Source of the DNA: Glycomyces sp. TRM65418
GTDB lineage: Bacteria > Actinomycetota > Actinomycetes > Mycobacteriales > Micromonosporaceae
Length of the DNA stretch: 64,000 nt
Direction of reading: 5' to 3'
Assembly (NCBI RefSeq): GCF_019710475.1
Contig: NZ_JAJFAX010000006.1
Location: 248,001-312,000, forward strand
The notes below the pieces were generated by a model. That model was given only the letters and a program-made list of their open reading frames with translations. It searched no databases and had not been told where the DNA came from. Numbering within the stretch: the first letter of the stretch is position 1; each line of letters starts with the position of its first letter. The translations under genes were made by a program, and so were the position numbers. Below are positions 9,078 to 18,068 of the stretch, in pieces.

Positions 9078-10289
9078 ATGCCAAGCTCGAAGCCCTCTGC
9101 CGACGGGTCCGCCGTGGCGATCGTCGCCGACGACATGACCGGAGCCGCCGACTGCGTCCTGGCGTTCGGCGAGGCGGGCTGGCTCGCGCACCTCGAGCTC
9201 GGCAACGGCTGGACACCGTTCCCCGGCAACGGGCCCCACGTGGCCGCAGCGCTTTCGACTGATGCGCGCGCGTTGAGCGAGAGCGCCGCCTGTGATGCCA
9301 CGGAACGCGCCGTTCGCGCGGCCCGTGAAGCCGGAGCGGACCGCATCTACTTGAAAGTGGACAGCACCGGACGCGGATCGCTGGCGGCCCAGATCGACGG
9401 CGCCCGTGCGGCCTTCGCCGACACCATCGGCCTGCTCATCCTGATCTGCCCGGCCTACCCCGCCCTGGGCAGGACCGTCGGCTCCGGGCGCCTGCTCGTG
9501 AACGACGTTGAAGCGGCAGCGGGCGCCGCCGGAGCTGACCCGATCACGCCGCTGCGATCGAGCGACCTCACCGCGCTCGTCCCCGGCGCGCGGGCGATCG
9601 GAGGGGCGCCGGAAGGCATCCCTCCCGAATGGACCGGAGCGGTCGTCCTCGACGGCGCCACGGACGGCGACCTGGAACGCATCGCGCAAGCCGTCGCCGC
9701 GTCCGAACGACGGCGTCCGGTGCTCGCGGTCGGCTCGGCGGGGCTGGCTCGCGCGCTCGCGCGCGTATGGCACCCGGCCCCGCACGAGGTGGCCGTCGCC
9801 GCGCCGAGGACCGACCTCGTGGTCGTGTCCTCGTTGCATCCGGCCAGCCGAGCCCAGATCGCGCACGCCCGCGCTCGCGGCGCGATCCACGAGGAACTCG
9901 ACGTCCCGCGCTTGAGCGACGAACAGCTGCAGTCCGCGATCCGGGCGCTGCTGGAGTCGGAGGGTCCCGTCATCGTGTCGACGAAGGCGGAGCGCCTCCC
10001 CGGTGCCCAAGGGGCAGAAGCGCAGCGGATCGCACGGCGACTCGGCGCCGCCGCTTCGCGGGCCGTCGCCGCCGCGCGACCGCGAACCATCGGAATCGTC
10101 GGCGGCGACGGCGCGGCCGCCCTGCTCACCGCGTTCGGCGCTCACCGCGCGATCGTGGCGGGCCGGATCGCACCCGGTATCCCGCTTCTGCATCTGCGAA
10201 CCGGCCGGGCGTCACTCGACGTCTGGACCAAGGCAGGCGGGTTCGGCCCGCCGTCGCTCTTGACCGATCTCATCTTCCCGATCCGCTGA
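9078..10289 (+). CDS. four-carbon acid sugar kinase (DUF1537)
   Basis: A 403-residue member of the acid-sugar kinase family formerly called DUF1537. The N-terminal domain has the signature IVADDMTGAADC. The C-terminal nucleotide-binding domain has VSSLHPASRAQI and GIVGGDGAAALL. These enzymes phosphorylate tetronic or related acid sugars with ATP. The following PdxA-type gene is its known genomic partner in D-threonate/D-erythronate degradation. The ATG at 9078 is preceded by AAGGAG at 9061-9066; a GTG at 9066 would overlap the aldolase stop and has no free ribosome site. Confidence 0.88.
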   Translation: MPSSKPSADGSAVAIVADDMTGAADCVLAFGEAGWLAHLELGNGWTPFPGNGPHVAAALSTDARALSESAACDATERAVRAAREAGADRIYLKVDSTGRGSLAAQIDGARAAFADTIGLLILICPAYPALGRTVGSGRLLVNDVEAAAGAAGADPITPLRSSDLTALVPGARAIGGAPEGIPPEWTGAVVLDGATDGDLERIAQAVAASERRRPVLAVGSAGLARALARVWHPAPHEVAVAAPRTDLVVVSSLHPASRAQIAHARARGAIHEELDVPRLSDEQLQSAIRALLESEGPVIVSTKAERLPGAQGAEAQRIARRLGAAASRAVAAARPRTIGIVGGDGAAALLTAFGAHRAIVAGRIAPGIPLLHLRTGRASLDVWTKAGGFGPPSLLTDLIFPIR

Positions 10290-10317
10290 CCGCACACACC
10301 ACAGAGAGAACACCACT

Positions 10318-11364
10318 ATGGACAACCTGCCTCGCCTCGCCATGACCCAAGGGGACGTCGCCGGCATCGGCCCGGAGATCATCGCCCGCGCGCTCCTCGA
10401 GCACCCCGAACTCCGGACGCGCTGCGCACCGGTGGTCGTCGGCGACGCGGACGCGATGCGCCGAGGCGCACGCCTGGCCGGACTCGACCCTGCCGCGGTC
10501 GTCTTGATCGACGATCCGCGGGACGCGGTGAACGACCCCGCGCTCATCGAAGTCGTCCAGACCGGCCCCTCGCTGGGCGACGTACCGCTCGGTGAACTGT
10601 CCGCCGCAGCGGGCGACGGCGCCTACCGCTTCGTCGTGCGCGCGTGCGACCTCGCCAAGCAGGGGAAGGTCGACGGCATCGTCACACCCCCGCTCAACAA
10701 GGCGGCGATGCACCTGGGCGGCCACCCCTACCCCGGCCACACCGAGCTGCTGGCTCACGAGTTCGGCGTGGAGAACTTCTCGCTCGTCCTCGGGGCGGGC
10801 GACCTCTACCTGTTCCACCTCACCACGCACGTCTCGCTGCGCCGGGCCATCGAGGACGTGACGCCCGAGCGCACCGACAACGTGATCGGCCTGGCGGCGG
10901 CGTTCGGCCGCGCCCTCGGCGACGACAGCCCGCGGATCGGCCTGGCCGGGCTGAACCCGCACGCGGGGGAGAACCGCCTGTTCGGCGACGAGGACGCCGA
11001 CATTCTGGCCCCGGCCGTCGCTCGGGCGCGGGACCGCGGCATCGACGCCCACGGCCCGATCGCGGCCGACGCGCTCATCCCGCAGGCCGTGCGCGGCAAG
11101 TGGAACCTCGTGATCGCCTGCTACCACGACCAGGGGCACGCGCCGTTCAAGGCCGTCTACGGCGACGACGGCGTGAACATCACCGTCGGCCTGCCGGTCG
11201 TCCGCGTCTCCGTCGACCACGGGACGGCATTCGACATCGCGGGCAAGGGGATCGCACGAGAGGCCTCGCTCGTGCTCGCGGCGGAGCGGGCGGCGGAACT
11301 CGCCCCGGGATGGCATCACGTGTGGAACGAGGGCCAGCGAGTGGAACGCGGAGCCGACGCCTGA
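10318..11364 (+). CDS. PdxA-family 4-phospho acid-sugar dehydrogenase (PdxA2-like)
   Basis: A 348-residue enzyme of the 4-hydroxythreonine-4-phosphate dehydrogenase family. It has MTQGDVAGIGPEII at the N-terminus and the metal-binding histidines in HPYPGHTELLAHEF, LNPHAGE and ACYHDQGHAPFKA. Next to a DUF1537 kinase the expected role is oxidative decarboxylation of D-threonate- or erythronate-4-phosphate to dihydroxyacetone phosphate, rather than vitamin B6 synthesis. It is the last gene of the operon; the next genes are convergent. Confidence 0.86.
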   Translation: MDNLPRLAMTQGDVAGIGPEIIARALLEHPELRTRCAPVVVGDADAMRRGARLAGLDPAAVVLIDDPRDAVNDPALIEVVQTGPSLGDVPLGELSAAAGDGAYRFVVRACDLAKQGKVDGIVTPPLNKAAMHLGGHPYPGHTELLAHEFGVENFSLVLGAGDLYLFHLTTHVSLRRAIEDVTPERTDNVIGLAAAFGRALGDDSPRIGLAGLNPHAGENRLFGDEDADILAPAVARARDRGIDAHGPIAADALIPQAVRGKWNLVIACYHDQGHAPFKAVYGDDGVNITVGLPVVRVSVDHGTAFDIAGKGIAREASLVLAAERAAELAPGWHHVWNEGQRVERGADA

Positions 11365-11385
11365 ACCTGCAGGTGAGGGTTCCGG

Positions 11386-12330
11386 TCAGCCCTTGATCGC
11401 CCCGGTGATGACGGCCTTCGTGAAGTGCTTCTGAATGAACGGATACATGATCACGATCGGGATGATCGTGCAGATGACCGCGGCCATCTTCAGCGAAGCG
11501 GCCGGGGCGTTCTCCATGCCCGCGGAGACCGCCGCCGCCGCGGCGGCATCCTGGCCGGTCGCTCCGGTGGTGGTGAGCATCCACTGCTGGATGAGCACCT
11601 GGATCGGCTTGATCTCCAGTCCAGGGGTGTAGAGCACGGCGAGGAAGTAGGTGTTCCAGTACCCGACGGCGTAGAACAGTCCGATGACCGCCAGGACCGC
11701 CTTCGACATCGGCAGCACCACTTTGAGCAGGGTCCGGAACTCTCCGGCGCCGTCGATCCTGGCGGCGTCGATGAGCTCGACGGGGACGTTGGTCATGAAG
11801 AAGGTGCGCAGGACGATGAGGTTCCAGGAACTGAAGCACACCGGCAGGATCAGCGCCCACATGTTGTTGAGCAGCCCCAGGTCTTGAACGACCAGGTACG
11901 ACGGGTACATGCCGGGGGCGAACAGGAAGGTGATGAGGATGGCGGTGAGGAGCTTGCGGTGCCACAACGAGCCCGGACGGGAGAGGCCGTAGGCCGCCGC
12001 GACCGTGAGCGTCAGGCTGATCGCGGTGCCCACAGCGGTCAGCATCAGTGTGAACAGCAGCGATTGGGTCACCGCTCCGCCGGAGAGGATCTCCCGGTAG
12101 GCCTGCAGACTCACTTCGGTGGGGAGGAAGACCATGTTGCCGCCGGCACGCGCGAGCGCTTCATCGGTGGCGAGGCTCGTGGCCAAGACGGCCCACAAGG
12201 GAATGACGATCGCGGCGGCGTAGCAGACCAGGAACAGCGCCTTGCCGACCTTGCTGGCGAGGGGCGGCTCTTCGTCCCAGACGGCGCGCCGGTTGCGACG
12301 TCTGGATGGTTTCACGGTGGTGGCGGTCAT
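11386..12330 (-). CDS. carbohydrate ABC transporter permease (LplC/YtcP type)
   Basis: A 314-residue inner-membrane permease with six predicted segments. The EAA loop (DAARIDGAGEFRTLLKVVLP) contacts the ATPase. It belongs to the CUT1 group related to LplC/YtcP. It starts 4 bp inside the end of the LplB-like gene upstream, so the two are translationally coupled. No ATP-binding gene is nearby; CUT1 systems in actinomycetes commonly share a multitask MsiK-type ATPase, which would be elsewhere in the genome. Confidence 0.9.
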   Translation of the reverse strand: MTATTVKPSRRRNRRAVWDEEPPLASKVGKALFLVCYAAAIVIPLWAVLATSLATDEALARAGGNMVFLPTEVSLQAYREILSGGAVTQSLLFTLMLTAVGTAISLTLTVAAAYGLSRPGSLWHRKLLTAILITFLFAPGMYPSYLVVQDLGLLNNMWALILPVCFSSWNLIVLRTFFMTNVPVELIDAARIDGAGEFRTLLKVVLPMSKAVLAVIGLFYAVGYWNTYFLAVLYTPGLEIKPIQVLIQQWMLTTTGATGQDAAAAAAVSAGMENAPAASLKMAAVICTIIPIVIMYPFIQKHFTKAVITGAIKG

Positions 12331-13313
12331 GACTTCTGATAGATCCCTTGCTCTCCGAGGCGGTGGGCGGCTTTGTTGGCGAAGAGGACGAGGATGAACC
12401 CGATGACCCCCTTGAACAGTCCGGCCGCGGTGCCGATCGATTCACCGTTCGAGGCCAGGATGGTGCGGTAGTAGACGTACGTGTCGAGCACTTCGGTCGC
12501 GCCCCAGCCGACCGCCTGCCGCTGCAGTTGGTACTGCTCGAAGCCGACGGACAGGATGCCGCCGATCTGCAGTATCAGGAGCAGCACGATCACCGGTCGA
12601 ATGCCGGGCAGGGTGATGTGCCACAGCCGCTTCCGGCGGTTCGCGCCGTCGACGGCGGCCGCCTCGTACAGGGCGGGGTTGATCGACGCCAGCGCGGCCA
12701 GGAACAGGATCATGCCCCAACCGGCGTCTTTCCAGGTCCACTGCATCCAGGCCAGGAACATGAAGGTGTCGGGGTCGCGCATGATCTCGAGCCGGTCGCC
12801 GCCCAGTCCCATCAGCCAGTAGCTGAGGAGGCCGTCGCTTCCGAGCATCTGGGCGAAGACGGAGACGACCAGCACCCAAGAGAAGAAGTACGGGAGATAG
12901 ACGATCGACTGGAAGACGCTCCGCAGCATGGTCGACACGACACTGTGCATGAGCAGCGCGAGGCCGATCGAGAGCGGGAAGACGAAGAGCAGCTGCGCGA
13001 GCGCGAATTTCAAGGTGTTGAGCAGCGCGCCGACGAAGTACGGATCGTCGAAGAGGATCTGGAAGTGGGTGAACCCGATGATCGGATTCTCCCAGAGCGG
13101 CCGATACGGGTTGTAGTCCATGAAGGCGATGACGCTGAATGCCGAGGGGGTGTAGAAGAAAACCGCCAACTGCACGAGTACCGGCACGGTGAGGACCACC
13201 AGCTGCCAGTCTCTCCTGAGCCGGTGGCGCAGCGGTTTCGGCCTGCGCCTCGCGGGGCCGGGTGGGGGCGGGTTGTCGGCGGTGCGGGCCACCGGTGTTG
13301 CTGTAGCTGACAT
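12327..13313 (-). CDS. carbohydrate ABC transporter permease (LplB type)
   Basis: A 328-residue permease with six hydrophobic segments and an EAA loop (YEAAAVDGANRRKRLWHITLP), closest to LplB/aldouronate-type importers. The ATG at 13313 follows a GAGG ribosome site; an upstream in-frame TTG at 13358 is less likely. The middle gene of a three-gene set (binding protein, LplB, LplC). The hairpin just upstream may set its level below that of the binding protein. Confidence 0.9.
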   Translation of the reverse strand: MSATATPVARTADNPPPPGPARRRPKPLRHRLRRDWQLVVLTVPVLVQLAVFFYTPSAFSVIAFMDYNPYRPLWENPIIGFTHFQILFDDPYFVGALLNTLKFALAQLLFVFPLSIGLALLMHSVVSTMLRSVFQSIVYLPYFFSWVLVVSVFAQMLGSDGLLSYWLMGLGGDRLEIMRDPDTFMFLAWMQWTWKDAGWGMILFLAALASINPALYEAAAVDGANRRKRLWHITLPGIRPVIVLLLILQIGGILSVGFEQYQLQRQAVGWGATEVLDTYVYYRTILASNGESIGTAAGLFKGVIGFILVLFANKAAHRLGEQGIYQKS

Positions 13314-13373
13314 GCTGGCCTCGTCGTCGCTGGGGCTGTTCGCCGATCGTTCATGCAAGTGCGGGCAAGGAGA

Positions 13374-13389
13374 GGGCGGGGTGCCGCCC
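13374..13389. terminator. intercistronic hairpin between binding protein and permease
   Basis: GGGCGG and CCGCCC arms around a 4-base loop lie in the roughly 90-bp gap after the binding-protein stop. There is no T tract, so full termination is doubtful. Such stem-loops often protect or attenuate mRNA downstream of highly expressed binding-protein genes. Confidence 0.4.
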
Positions 13390-13401
13390 CATTGCCGTGC
13401 G

Positions 13402-15099
13402 CTACTCCCCGTGGAGGGTCTTGTACGCGGTCTCGAAGAACTCGCGCGAATCGGCGCCGCCGTCGGTCCTCCAGGCCTCGACGGCCGCCTCGTACTCGCT
13501 CAGTTCGGCGCGGCCGTAGATGATGTCCTTGATCTTCTCGCCGAAGACCGTCCCAGCGGTGGACCCGGTGTCGGGGGCGACCAGGCGCAGTCCTTCGAAG
13601 ATGTTCTCCTCCAAGTAGGGCTGGACCGCTTCGTCGAACGCGAAGCGCGCTTCCACATAGGATGCCGGGCCTTCGTGGAGGGTCTGGGTGACGCCGCACA
13701 TGGAGGTGTAGGAGAAGGAGTCCTTGTGGGATGAGTTTCCGGCCTCGGTGAAGACGGGTCGGCCCTGGTCGTCGTACTCGAAATGCTCGCCCTCGAGCCC
13801 GTAGGTGATGAGCTCGTACTCCTTGGTTCCGAAGGGTGCCGCGACGAAGTTGCACACGTCGAGCAGTTCGGCGATCGAGTCCTCCTCCAGGTCCTTGCGG
13901 AAGAACAGCCAGCCGCCGACGCCGTAGGCGGAGTGGTACAGCGGGTCGCGTCCTTTGAAGTTGAGCGCGCCGAGCGCTCCGATCGTGAAGTCGGGGTTGG
14001 TCGTCTCGAACTCCTGGACGGTCTGGGGCCAGCGGGCGAACCCGTCCTGGTCGAACAGGACGTCGCCGGCGTTGAAGGCGAGCTTGCTCACGAAGTCGGG
14101 GTTGCCGAAGTTGGGGTGGCGCAGCTTCTCGTCGGTCTGGAGGCGCTGGAACTCGACCCATTCCTTGTACTCAGGGCGCTCGAAGTTGTGCACGAGGCCC
14201 GAACCGTCCCACATCCAGCCGTGGCCGCTGGCGAGGCCGAACCAGGCCGGCGACATCCAGTCGGTTCCGGCGAACGCCCATTTGCCGGCCCGGTCGTCCG
14301 ACCAGGCGCGGGCGATCTCCAAGATTTCCTCGACGGTGGTCGGGACCGCGAAGCCGCCCGCTTCCAACAGGTCCCCCCGGTAGAAGACGCCGTTGCCCGG
14401 GCCGCCGTTGAGATGCCAGGGCACGCCGAAGATTCCGGCGGTGCCTTCAGGGTCGACGGGATCGGTCGGCCAGACCGAGTCGGCCCAGGCGGCGTCGCCG
14501 CGCCCGGCCAGGAGCGGCCAGCGCTCCGAGATGTCGCCGGAGACGATGTCGGTGATGTTCGCGAAGCTGTTGGCGACGGTCTCGTTGAAGTTGGCGTGGG
14601 CCCCGGTCATCCAGGACTGCATGAAGATCGCGTCGCCGAACTCCTGGGCCTTGATCCACTGGACCTTGGCCTCGTTGTAGCTTCCGGGGTCGTTCTGGAT
14701 GAAGTCGATCCTCGTGCCGCCCGTCGCCTCCTGCATCGCGGTGTAGTAGGGGTCGTCCTTGGTGCGGAGCGGGCCCCAGTTGGGGACGTAGATCTGGTAC
14801 TCGCCGGAGTTGGCGGGCGGGTTCGGAATCGCCTGGGCGACCGGATTCGGGTAGGTGAGGAAGCCGCTGGGGCGGTCCGGCGGGTCGCCGATCAGGTCCG
14901 GCTGGACCGGCAGCGGCCATTCCTTGTATGTCGGAAGGATGTCGAGGGATTCGTCGATCTCCTGGACGTTGCCTTCGCGGCCGCTGACCTCGCCGCAGGC
15001 GGAGGCGAGGGGAAGGCCGGCGAGTCCGGCGGTGCCGACGGCGGCGGCTTTGAACATCGAGCGGCGCCTGAGGGGCGACCTGCGGGAGGGAGTGTCCAC
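13402..15099 (-). CDS. oligosaccharide-binding lipoprotein (LipO/aldouronate type)
   Basis: A 565-residue extracellular solute-binding protein. I start it at the GTG at 15099, which follows a GATGAGGA ribosome site. The leader has two twin-arginine pairs (RRSPLRRRSMF) and a lipobox LASAC with C35 as the lipidated cysteine, so Tat export and membrane anchoring are likely. The length and the many Trp/Tyr segments fit the large binding proteins that feed LplBC-type permeases with plant oligosaccharides. A 20-bp palindrome upstream lies between this gene and a divergent ROK regulator. The ligand is unknown. Confidence 0.88.
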   Translation of the reverse strand: MDTPSRRSPLRRRSMFKAAAVGTAGLAGLPLASACGEVSGREGNVQEIDESLDILPTYKEWPLPVQPDLIGDPPDRPSGFLTYPNPVAQAIPNPPANSGEYQIYVPNWGPLRTKDDPYYTAMQEATGGTRIDFIQNDPGSYNEAKVQWIKAQEFGDAIFMQSWMTGAHANFNETVANSFANITDIVSGDISERWPLLAGRGDAAWADSVWPTDPVDPEGTAGIFGVPWHLNGGPGNGVFYRGDLLEAGGFAVPTTVEEILEIARAWSDDRAGKWAFAGTDWMSPAWFGLASGHGWMWDGSGLVHNFERPEYKEWVEFQRLQTDEKLRHPNFGNPDFVSKLAFNAGDVLFDQDGFARWPQTVQEFETTNPDFTIGALGALNFKGRDPLYHSAYGVGGWLFFRKDLEEDSIAELLDVCNFVAAPFGTKEYELITYGLEGEHFEYDDQGRPVFTEAGNSSHKDSFSYTSMCGVTQTLHEGPASYVEARFAFDEAVQPYLEENIFEGLRLVAPDTGSTAGTVFGEKIKDIIYGRAELSEYEAAVEAWRTDGGADSREFFETAYKTLHGE

Positions 15100-15154
15100 G
15101 TTGCTGTCCTCATCGTCAAGAAGGGATACGGATGGGTGCAGGCATTCCACTGGT

Positions 15155-15174
15155 GCATCTAGATATCTAGATGC
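15155..15174. promoter_or_regulatory. 20-bp perfect palindrome, probable ROK operator
   Basis: The site GCATCTAGATATCTAGATGC reads identically on both strands. It is AT-rich compared with its surroundings and sits in the divergent promoter region between the binding-protein gene and the ROK regulator at 15292. It is the best candidate for that repressor's binding site. Confidence 0.7.
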
Positions 15175-15291
15175 CAAGTAGATGTGAGGTACGATACACA
15201 GACTCGGATTGTTTGTCGATAGTTGCAACTAAGTCAGCGCGAACAATCGGCCTCGACAACTAGACAAAACGTATTTATAGGAAGTTATGGT

Positions 15292-16503
15292 ATGAAAAAT
15301 CAATTGGAAAATATCGATCTGGAAGAAAGATGGGAGCGAGATCCGGCGGGCCGCCCGGGGCCGAGGGCCGTAGTCCCCGAGCCGTGGCCGTCGCTTCGGA
15401 GCGTTGAACGCAGTGCCCTGCGCGAGTTGCTCATCCACGGCCCGAAGTCGCGGGCCGAGCTCGCGCGCCTACTCGGCATGTCGCCGTCGAGTCTCACCCG
15501 AGTCACGCGGACACTCGTGGAGCAAGGCTTCGTCGTGGAAGGCGCGACGGAGCTGCGCGGCGCCACCGGCAGACCCAGCGAGTTGCTCAACATCCGCCCG
15601 GGCGCGCGAAACTTCCTGGGCGTCAAGCTGACCCATGACACCCTGTTCGCCGTGGTCACCGACCTGACCGCGCAGGTGCTCACCGCTCACCAGGAACCAC
15701 TGGACTCGCAGGCCGTGGGCGACGCGGTCGCTCAGCTCGACCGTGTCCACGAACTCCTTGCGGCGAGCCATCCGGACATCGCGGCGGTAGGAATCTGTCT
15801 CGCCGGCGACGTGCAGAATTCGGGCGGCCGCCAGATCGTGGTGGAATCGCCGTTCCTCGGCTGGAGTGAAGTCGCACTCGCGGATCTGGTCTGTGAACGA
15901 GTGGGGATACCGGTCATCGCGGAGAACGACGTACGCGCGCTGACCGCGGCCGAGCACTGGTTCGGTGTCGGCGCAGGCTACGAGTCGATGGCGCTGGTCA
16001 CCGTCGGCACCGGCATCGGAGTGGGTCTGGTGGTGGGCGGGAGGATCGTGGACGGCGCACAGGGGAAGGCCGGCCGCCTCGACCACCTGCCCATCGACCC
16101 CGGAGGACGCAGATGCGAGCACGGCCACCGGGGCTGCCTCAGCACTTATGTCCCGAACGGGTCGATCGTCGGAGCGCTGCGCACCCCGGGGCTCGATTAC
16201 GAGGCGGCGGTCGAGCTCGCCAGGAGCGGCGATCCTGCGGCCCGAATGGTCTTCGGCGAGGCCGGACACGCGCTCGGCGTTTTGGTCGCGACGATCGCGA
16301 ACGCGATCGATCCGGAGAAGTTCGTGATCACCGGGGACGGCATCGCCCTCACCGAACTCGCGCGAACCGAGCTGGACGCTTCGATCGAAATACACCGGCA
16401 CCACACGGGAGCCCCGATATCCATTGACATCCAGCCGTTCGAGTTCGTGGAGTGGGCCCGTGCCGGAGCCGTCGTCGCGATCCGCTCCTGCCTGCAATTC
16501 TGA
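15292..16503 (+). CDS. ROK-family transcriptional repressor
   Basis: A 403-residue regulator. An N-terminal winged HTH (about 40-85: ALRELLIHGPKSRAELARLLGMSPSSLTRVTRTL) is joined to a ROK sugar-kinase-like domain with the VTVGTGIGVGLVVGG phosphate-binding loop. The zinc motif is partial (RRCEHGHRGCL). The ATG at 15292 follows AGGAAG at 15279-15284, in a locally AT-rich leader. Divergent from the Lpl-type importer, which it probably represses until a sugar binds. Confidence 0.88.
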   Translation: MKNQLENIDLEERWERDPAGRPGPRAVVPEPWPSLRSVERSALRELLIHGPKSRAELARLLGMSPSSLTRVTRTLVEQGFVVEGATELRGATGRPSELLNIRPGARNFLGVKLTHDTLFAVVTDLTAQVLTAHQEPLDSQAVGDAVAQLDRVHELLAASHPDIAAVGICLAGDVQNSGGRQIVVESPFLGWSEVALADLVCERVGIPVIAENDVRALTAAEHWFGVGAGYESMALVTVGTGIGVGLVVGGRIVDGAQGKAGRLDHLPIDPGGRRCEHGHRGCLSTYVPNGSIVGALRTPGLDYEAAVELARSGDPAARMVFGEAGHALGVLVATIANAIDPEKFVITGDGIALTELARTELDASIEIHRHHTGAPISIDIQPFEFVEWARAGAVVAIRSCLQF

Positions 16504-16537
16504 CGAGGCCCGGGCGCGATGCTCGTCCGCTGTCAGT

Positions 16538-17755
16538 TCAGGAAGGGCTTACCACCCGGCCGCCGAGGTTCGGTGACTCCAGCAGATTGCGAAGCACCAC
16601 GACGGCGCCGCCGATCGCCGCGGCGAGGGAAACGTCGTCAGCGAGGTCCACACGCACGTTGTGCACATGGCGCATGAACACCGACTCGTCGAGCAACTCC
16701 TGAACGGCGTCCCGGTAGATCGGCCCGATATCGGTGAAGGCGCTCCCGGCGAGCACGACCCGACCCACGTCGAAGAGGTTCACCAGGGTCACGGCCGCGA
16801 TCCCCATCATCTGCGCCGAAGCATCGATGAGCGCGGCCGCGTCCGGGTCGCCGGCGATCGCCGCGCGCCCGATGCGCTTGAAATCGGTGAGCGGATCGCT
16901 GCCGAGTCCGAGGCGTGAGGCCAGCGCACGATCTCCCAGGGCGCGGTCGACGACCGCTATCGACCCGGCGACGGAGTCGAGGCAGCCGCGGTTGCCGCAG
17001 TCGCATCGCGGTCCGAAGGCATCGACGGAGATATGGCCGAGCTCCAGGCCGTTCGACGTCACTCCGCGGTAGGGGAATCCGTCGAGGATGACGCCGGATC
17101 CGATGCCGCCCGACATGAAGACCACGGCGAAGCTCGATGGTGCGCCCGCAAGCGTGTGCACCCCGATGCCCGCAGCGGTGGCGTCGTTCTCGATCGCCAC
17201 AGGCAGGCCGGTCGCCTCGGCCAGGGTCGCCGCCAGCGGGTACCCGAGCCATTCGCGGGTCGGCTGCGGGGTGAGCAGGACACCCTGGTCGCGGTCCTGC
17301 GGCCCGTAGGTCGCGAGGCCGATGCCGAGCACATCGGAGGGGGCGACGGCTGCGGAGTCCAGCATGGCCCGCACGTGTTCGGCGAACTCCACCACGACCT
17401 CGGCAGGTTGGCGCTCACCGGGGGCCGGCAAGGCCTGTTGCGCAAGGACGCGGCCGGCCAGGTCCACGACCACGCCCATCGCCGCGAACGAGTCGAACTG
17501 GATGCCGACCATGTAACAGGCCTCCGGTCGGAGTCCGAGGAGGCGGCGCGGCGTTCCGCCGTTCGAGCGAGCGGTGCCGACCTCGTGCACGAAGCCGAGG
17601 GTGATGAGTTTGCGGACGGCGTGCGTCATGGTGGCCTGGGTGAGACCGGTCGCCTCGGCGAGCTCGACTCGACTGACCGCGGATCGCTCCCGGATGAGGT
17701 CGAGGACCGCGGCCAGGGTCGGCACGCGACTTTCCGATCCGAACGATCTCAACAC
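16538..17755 (-). CDS. ROK-family transcriptional repressor
   Basis: A 405-residue ROK regulator. The HTH is at about 20-60 (AVSRVELAEATGLTQATMTHAVRKL). The ROK domain has AIENDATAAGIG, FMSGGIGSGVILDG and an intact zinc motif, RCDCGNRGCLDS. It is convergent with the preceding ROK gene and divergent from the broken GH42 gene. A 14-bp palindrome upstream is its likely operator, so it probably controlled the galactoside/mannoside genes at 18-21.6 kb. Confidence 0.88.
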   Translation of the reverse strand: MLRSFGSESRVPTLAAVLDLIRERSAVSRVELAEATGLTQATMTHAVRKLITLGFVHEVGTARSNGGTPRRLLGLRPEACYMVGIQFDSFAAMGVVVDLAGRVLAQQALPAPGERQPAEVVVEFAEHVRAMLDSAAVAPSDVLGIGLATYGPQDRDQGVLLTPQPTREWLGYPLAATLAEATGLPVAIENDATAAGIGVHTLAGAPSSFAVVFMSGGIGSGVILDGFPYRGVTSNGLELGHISVDAFGPRCDCGNRGCLDSVAGSIAVVDRALGDRALASRLGLGSDPLTDFKRIGRAAIAGDPDAAALIDASAQMMGIAAVTLVNLFDVGRVVLAGSAFTDIGPIYRDAVQELLDESVFMRHVHNVRVDLADDVSLAAAIGGAVVVLRNLLESPNLGGRVVSPS

Positions 17756-17887
17756 ATGCTCCCTACTGGATGGCCCGCTGGGCTGCAGCGTTCAACATAC
17801 TCGGCCGCCTTTTCCACCGGAATCCGTCTCGGTGTCGCTCTCGGCCGGACATCACCGGGAATGAAGACCGGCGAATGATTCTTGACA

Positions 17888-17901
17888 AGCTAAATTTAGC
17901 T
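17888..17901. promoter_or_regulatory. 14-bp AT-rich palindrome, probable operator
   Basis: AGCTAAATTTAGCT, a perfect palindrome, lies between the ROK gene (start 17755) and the GH42 remnant. It overlaps a TTGACA-like sequence at 17882-17887 and so could block a promoter reading toward the beta-galactosidase and beta-mannosidase genes. Confidence 0.6.
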
Positions 17902-17981
17902 GATTAATAATGATTGCGGCGTCTTGGCGACGCTACCCCTCGGCTCCCCGGGCAGGCTGTCCCGGACGTGAAAGGACGACG

Positions 17982-18068
17982 ATGTCGCCGCTCAACAGCA
18001 CCCTGCGCAACGTCCGGGCGGGAGCCCCGCAAGGCTTCGTGCCGACCATCCGGAGGACCGCATCGTGA
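17982..18068 (+). CDS. possible 28-residue leader peptide
   Basis: A short frame with a good ribosome site (AAAGGA about 10 bases upstream) starts at the ATG at 17982 and ends at a TGA that overlaps the GTG start of the GH42 frame (GTGA). It encodes a basic peptide without a recognised domain. The overlap suggests translational coupling to the beta-galactosidase, but it may equally be the tail of a lost gene. Confidence 0.3.
   Translation: MSPLNSTLRNVRAGAPQGFVPTIRRTAS

Noticed and set aside
10318..11364. pyridoxine biosynthesis gene pdxA
   Set aside because: Family match is clear, but the acid-sugar kinase and aldolase neighbours favour the catabolic PdxA2 role.
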